From Bacillota bacterium (GTDB lineage: Bacteria > Bacillota > Clostridia > Clostridiales > Clostridiaceae), in the NCBI GenBank assembly GCA_023445445.1, contig JAEXLD010000032.1, positions 1-14,999 on the forward strand: 14,999 nt of DNA, written 5' to 3'. The notes under the pieces were generated by a model, which saw nothing but the letters and a program-made list of their open reading frames with translations, had not been told where the DNA came from and did not search any database. Shown piece by piece: positions 14,266 to 14,999 of the stretch; position 1 is the stretch's first letter, and each line of letters begins with the position of its first letter. The position numbers were made by a program, and so were the translations under genes.

Positions 14266-14610
14266 TTATTTTAACATTGTCTTTCTTCCAATAGTATCTT
14301 TTAATTTAGTTGATGCACAAATTGGTCCATATATTATATTTACTATTACGTACATAATTAAGAACATAGGCTCTCTTTCTGCAATATAAAAGCCAAATAA
14401 CTTTAATACCAAATCTGTAACTATTAATAATAGTAATGCTAGTGCAATACTAATAATTTGATCTATTACTCCTGCTAAAATTCTTTTAAAGAACCTTAAT
14501 GCTTTACTATCCTTTTCTCTTTTTGTTTCCTCAATTACTTCTTCTATTGATTTATTTTCTTCTATAGATTCTTTTATTACTTCCTCATTGTTTAATTCAT
14601 TATTGTCCAA
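14266..14610 (-). CDS. RDD-family small membrane protein
   Basis: This 114-residue protein has a strongly acidic, Glu-rich N-terminal tail (1-33) and then an RDD domain. The domain starts with the conserved Arg in FFKRILAGVIDQII (Arg43, Asp50), followed by two membrane helices (~48-72 and ~81-98) and the closing segment TKLKDTIGRKTMLK, with Asp and Gly-Arg-Lys as in the family's TLGK box. RDD proteins are inner-membrane proteins of mostly unknown role; some have been linked to ion transport. This one stops just after the third motif, making it short. The start is a TTG (14610), 8 nt after AGGAGG; the only ATG nearby is out of frame. It sits between an upstream gene (22-nt gap) and rlmD (18-nt gap), so they form one transcript. 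Confidence 0.8.
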   Translation of the reverse strand: MDNNELNNEEVIKESIEENKSIEEVIEETKREKDSKALRFFKRILAGVIDQIISIALALLLLIVTDLVLKLFGFYIAEREPMFLIMYVIVNIIYGPICASTKLKDTIGRKTMLK

Positions 14611-14632
14611 AGTAGCATCCTCCTAAATTAAA

Positions 14633-14999
14633 TTAATTTTTAAAATTATATGTTTTGGAATCTATTTTATATAATAAAAAGTCATCCTTAATTATTATTG
14701 TTTCAACTAGTCCATTTAAATTAGTTTCTATAGTTCCATTAGCATCATTGTTTTTAACTATATCTATTATTTTTTCGTTTATTTCAGAGTAATCTCTATC
14801 AACATTATTAGTCATAGCTTCTGAAAAAATTGCTATTGAAGTTTCCTTTACATCAAATTTATCTTCCTCTTTAATTTGATCTAAATCTAATTTAAATCCT
14901 ATTTTCATATTTAGGCTTCCCTTTGCCATATCCGTACCATATGTTTTAAAACCATAATACATACTTTCCATTCTGTTTGGTTCTGGATTTAAATTATCA
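14633..14999 (-). CDS. C-terminal part of an unrecognised protein (runs off the right edge)
   Basis: The frame is open from the window edge to a TAA at 14633. About 121 residues are visible, including nine before the internal Met at 14971, which has no ribosome site and is not the start. The segment has alternating strands and acidic helices (GFKLDLDQIKEEDKFDV, SEAMTNNVDRDYSEINEKII, then VETIIIKDDFLLYKIDSKTY). There is no visible transmembrane segment or cysteine in this part. It could be the extracytoplasmic C-terminal domain of an anchored protein, but this is a guess. It is first of the visible operon with the RDD and rlmD genes, 22 nt before the RDD start. Confidence 0.7.
   Translation of the reverse strand, partial: DNLNPEPNRMESMYYGFKTYGTDMAKGSLNMKIGFKLDLDQIKEEDKFDVKETSIAIFSEAMTNNVDRDYSEINEKIIDIVKNNDANGTIETNLNGLVETIIIKDDFLLYKIDSKTYNFKN

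Noticed and set aside
14969..14971. ATG at 14971 as a true start
   Set aside because: The frame continues upstream to the window edge and no ribosome site precedes the ATG, so the gene is cut by the edge.
1..14999. CRISPR arrays, tRNA or rRNA genes, and riboswitches
   Set aside because: No regularly spaced repeats, cloverleaf-type sequence or recognisable aptamer was found on reading both strands.

Overview
The window looks like chromosomal DNA of a low-GC Gram-positive anaerobe, most likely Clostridium sensu stricto or a close relative. This rests on the strong AT bias, AGGAGG ribosome binding sites with frequent TTG/GTG starts, and the gene families present (a DUF1659/DUF2922 pair, a choice-of-anchor A surface protein, a long-loop DHA2 permease, PlsY). 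No rRNA, tRNA, CRISPR array, transposase or phage gene was seen. Nearly everything is on the minus strand. The exception is the small DUF1659/DUF2922 operon on the plus strand.

Layout, left to right. (1) 1-1351: the N-terminal 450 residues of a secreted adhesin, cut by the window edge; it is followed by a divergent promoter region and the plus-strand DUF1659-DUF2922 pair. (2) 2178-3665: a two-gene minus-strand operon encoding two polytopic membrane proteins. They resemble the plant phytol kinase (VTE5/dolichol-kinase family) and phytyl-phosphate kinase (DUF92/VTE6), and so may form a two-step CTP-dependent prenyl-alcohol salvage pathway. This is the most interesting candidate system here. (3) 3859-6283: a MarR regulator followed by a DHA2 efflux pump with a ~200-residue loop between its last two membrane helices. 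(4) 6566-7177: plsY. (5) 7292-12020: an NAD(P)-binding reductase-like gene present twice, as units of ~690 bp that include an identical upstream terminator stem. The copies bracket an aldehyde dehydrogenase and a membrane-anchored NERD-domain protein. The second copy has ATA in place of its ATG, and a repeat-derived terminator hairpin sits inside its 3' end, so it is probably dying. (6) 12105-12449: an unrecognised small protein. (7) 12880-14999: an operon of an edge-truncated unknown gene, an RDD membrane protein and the 23S rRNA uracil methyltransferase RlmD. It ends in an unusually GC-rich tail with a possible 28-codon ORF and a terminator.

Most transcription units end in a recognisable intrinsic terminator. 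A small hairpin repeat with a TAACTTCC left arm occurs three times in the window (about 1497, 11300 and 12631). The MarR/MFS pair, aldehyde dehydrogenase and reductase-like genes fit a loose theme of coping with toxic or reactive small molecules. That is inference from families; nothing shows that they are co-regulated.
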